Shown in pieces: positions 62,039-64,000 of a DNA stretch of 64,000 nucleotides. Origin of the DNA: Caulobacter endophyticus (GTDB lineage Bacteria > Pseudomonadota > Alphaproteobacteria > Caulobacterales > Caulobacteraceae); assembly GCF_029543245.1 (NCBI RefSeq), contig NZ_JARQWV010000011.1, forward strand, positions 1 to 64,000. The letters are read 5' to 3'. Position numbers and translations under genes: made by a program. Numbering within the stretch: the stretch's first letter is position 1; every line of letters begins with the position of its first letter. The notes beneath the pieces were generated by a model. That model was not told the origin of the DNA. It saw only the letters and a list, made by a program, of their open reading frames with translations, and searched no databases.

Positions 62039-64000
62039 CTAGAACTTCACCTTCACGCCCGCGCTCCACATGGCCGGCTCGTCGGCCAGGCGGTAGACGA
62101 TCAGGCCGGGGATGAAGACGGCGCCGGAGACGTAGTCCTCGGCGTCGAAGACGTTGCGGCCCTGCACGAACACCCGCCAGGCCGCCGACGGCGATTCCCA
62201 GGCGAGGCTGGCGTTGACGCGGTCGACCGAGCCGATGCGGCCGGCCTCCGCATTGGTCGCCTCGGCGTAGCGCGGTCCGCGATGGCTGTAGTCGGCCGAG
62301 ACGATGATCGCCCCGCCCTTCAGCGCCTCCGGCTCGATCCGCCAGGAACCACCGACCTGGGCCTGGACCTTGGAGATCAGCGGCAAGGTCTTGGCCCCGG
62401 CCTGGGCGGCGGCGGTGGCGGGATCGAGCTTCTCGTACTCGGCGTCGGTCAGGGCCAGCGAGGCGAAGAGATCCAGGCCCTTCACCGGCGTGGCGGCCGC
62501 CTCGAGCTCGAGCCCGGCGATGCGGGCCTCGGCGGCGTTCTGGGTCAGGATCGAGCCGTTGCTGATGACGTTCTGCTGCAGGTCCTTCAGCTGCTGGACA
62601 TAGGCGGCCAGGTTCAGGCGGGCGCGGCGGTCGAAGGCCTCGATCTTGGCGCCGGCCTCGTAGGACCAGGCGGATTCGGGATCGTAGGCCTTGGTGAAGA
62701 TCGACGGCTCGGCGATCGACAGGGCCACGAAGCCGCCGGCGCGGTAGCCCCGGGCGATCGTGCCGTAGACCATGACGTCGTCGCCGGCGTCGTACTGAAG
62801 ATTGAACTTCGGGGTCCAGACCTTCCATTCGCCTTCATTGGAACGACTGGTCAGGCTGGGCGGATAGGCGACGAGGCCGTTCTGGATCGTGCCGGCGATG
62901 GTCTTTTCGTCCCGGGTCCAGCGCAGGCCGGCCGAGCCTTTGAGCCGGTCGGTGAAGCGCCATTCCAGTTGGCCGTAGGCGGCGATGCTTTCCGAGGTCG
63001 CGTGGATCGTCGTGGGCAGCAGCGGCACGGGGAACGGACCGTAGATGCCCGAGCCGACGGTGTCGGACAGCACCTGGGATCCAGTCTCCTTGAACCAGAA
63101 CAGGCCGCCGATCCATTGCAGGCGGCCCTCGAACGCCTCGCCCAGCGCCTGGAACTCCTGGCTGGCCTGCTCCTGCTGGGTCGAGCTGCCGCGCAGGAAG
63201 CCTGGAACGAGGCCAGAGCCGGTGACCAGGCCGCCCGAGAAGTCGAGGTTCCAGCGGTCGTCCAGGCGCTGGTAGGCGGTGATCGACTTCAGCTGGACAC
63301 CGGAAAGGTCATAGCCCAGGTGCAGGGCCAGGCTCTTCTGCTCGGTCTTGGTGTCGGTGTTGAGCGGCGAGCGGGTCGAGCCGAACGCGCCGCCGGCCAG
63401 AGGCGCCAGGGTCACCGGGTCGAGCGGCGAGAAATGCTGGCCGTCGGTGTCGGTGCGGGCGTAGGCGGCCGAGAAGGTCGCGCTGAGCGGGCCGGTGTCG
63501 ATCAGGCCGAGCGAGAAGCGCGCGCCGGCGTCGCGGCGCTCGCCCACGCGGCGCTTGAGGGCGGTGTTCTGCTGCCAGCCGTCACGGTCGGAGAACAGGG
63601 CCGAGACCGTGCCCCCGACATGGTCGGTGATCCTGCCGCCGGCGCTGCCGCGATAGCGTTGCAGGCCGTAGTCGCCCCATGAGGCCTCGACGAAACCGCC
63701 GGGCGCGTCGCCGGGCTGGCGGGTGACGTATTTCAGGGCGCCGGTCATCGAGTTGCGGCCGTAGAGCGTGCCTTGCGGGCCGCGCAGCACCTCGACCCGC
63801 ACGACGTCGGCCAGGTCGAGGTTCGCGACCGACAGGCGGGCCTGATAGACGTCGTCGACATAGATGCCGACCGGCGGCTCGGAGGTGATCATGCCGCCGG
63901 TCTGGTCCAGCGCGCCGCGCAGGGCCACCTGCACCGTCGAGGGCGAGGCGCTGATCTGGGAGACGTAGAGGCTGGGCACGGCCGCGCCCAGGGTCTCTGC
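62039..64000 (-). CDS. TonB-dependent receptor, partial at window edge
   Basis: This outer membrane receptor takes up a siderophore, vitamin or sugar by TonB energy. The 653 residues seen lack the signal peptide and TonB box. The frame is open to base 64000, where it begins inside the plug domain (ETLGAAVPSLYVSQIS). The plug has EVLRGPQGTLYGRNSMTGAL and TRQPGDAPGG, and a 22-strand-type barrel follows to a final KVKF. The substrate is unknown. It converges with the peroxiredoxin gene. Confidence 0.93.
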   Translation of the reverse strand, partial: AETLGAAVPSLYVSQISASPSTVQVALRGALDQTGGMITSEPPVGIYVDDVYQARLSVANLDLADVVRVEVLRGPQGTLYGRNSMTGALKYVTRQPGDAPGGFVEASWGDYGLQRYRGSAGGRITDHVGGTVSALFSDRDGWQQNTALKRRVGERRDAGARFSLGLIDTGPLSATFSAAYARTDTDGQHFSPLDPVTLAPLAGGAFGSTRSPLNTDTKTEQKSLALHLGYDLSGVQLKSITAYQRLDDRWNLDFSGGLVTGSGLVPGFLRGSSTQQEQASQEFQALGEAFEGRLQWIGGLFWFKETGSQVLSDTVGSGIYGPFPVPLLPTTIHATSESIAAYGQLEWRFTDRLKGSAGLRWTRDEKTIAGTIQNGLVAYPPSLTSRSNEGEWKVWTPKFNLQYDAGDDVMVYGTIARGYRAGGFVALSIAEPSIFTKAYDPESAWSYEAGAKIEAFDRRARLNLAAYVQQLKDLQQNVISNGSILTQNAAEARIAGLELEAAATPVKGLDLFASLALTDAEYEKLDPATAAAQAGAKTLPLISKVQAQVGGSWRIEPEALKGGAIIVSADYSHRGPRYAEATNAEAGRIGSVDRVNASLAWESPSAAWRVFVQGRNVFDAEDYVSGAVFIPGLIVYRLADEPAMWSAGVKVKF

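Overview
The window is high-GC (roughly two-thirds G+C), gene-dense chromosomal DNA from a Caulobacter-like alphaproteobacterium. The strongest pointers are popZ beside valS and a TolC/RsaFa-type gene, a PopA-type degenerate GGDEF protein, an HdaA-type DnaA regulator just upstream of ppk and ppx, and a perfect CtrA-type box (TTAA-N7-TTAAC). Almost everything is core genome. I see no prophage, classical insertion sequence, CRISPR array or conjugative element.

Layout. 1-526 is a repeat-rich gene-free island with an odd poly-C/poly-G palindrome. 527-8929 (mostly minus) holds an acyl-CoA ligase, valS, popZ, a TolC channel, a Pcm-like protein and a small unknown. 9105-12108 holds an HTH protein, two identical tRNA-Asn genes, a candidate small RNA under a CtrA box, and three unknowns. 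12114-15343 is the coupled run tmk-holB-tatD-MBL hydrolase (minus). 15386-20508 has rlpA, tRNA-Ser, a DUF4424 protein, an isochorismatase-fold protein and the coupled rsmC-rsuA-tusA-like trio. 20480-25978 has YihY, a CaiB-type racemase, popA, an FrnE-like DsbA and EcsC. 26229-34314 has hdaA, ppk, ppx, a small membrane protein, a hybrid histidine kinase and rnd. 34428-40245 has purM-purN, a solo GIY-YIG nuclease bracketed by repeats, ndk, an ABC-F ATPase and two unknowns. 40246-41227 is a second repeat island. 41228-45499 has a GH5 hydrolase, an I78 inhibitor lipoprotein, holC and pepA. 45751-54668 is lptF-lptG-lptD-surA-pdxA-rsmA followed by two orphan receiver proteins. 54836-61151 is fabD-fabG-acpP-fabF-mltG-yicC-gmk on the minus strand. 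61321-64000 has a periplasmic peroxiredoxin and a TonB-dependent receptor cut by the window edge.

How the genes work together. PopZ (pole scaffold), PopA (c-di-GMP receptor for CtrA turnover), HdaA (brake on DnaA) and the CtrA box are all parts of the Caulobacter cell-cycle circuit. LptF, LptG, LptD and SurA build the outer membrane. FabD, FabG, AcpP and FabF elongate fatty acids. Ppk and Ppx make and break polyphosphate.

The most unusual content lies between genes: six families of paired-hairpin repeats, each element being two inverted small hairpins around a spacer. Two family A elements bracket the stand-alone GIY-YIG nuclease gene, and one family B element supplies the last codons of the EcsC gene. 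I propose, as inference, that such a solo GIY-YIG protein may maintain or move these repeats, much as RAYT enzymes do for REP elements.
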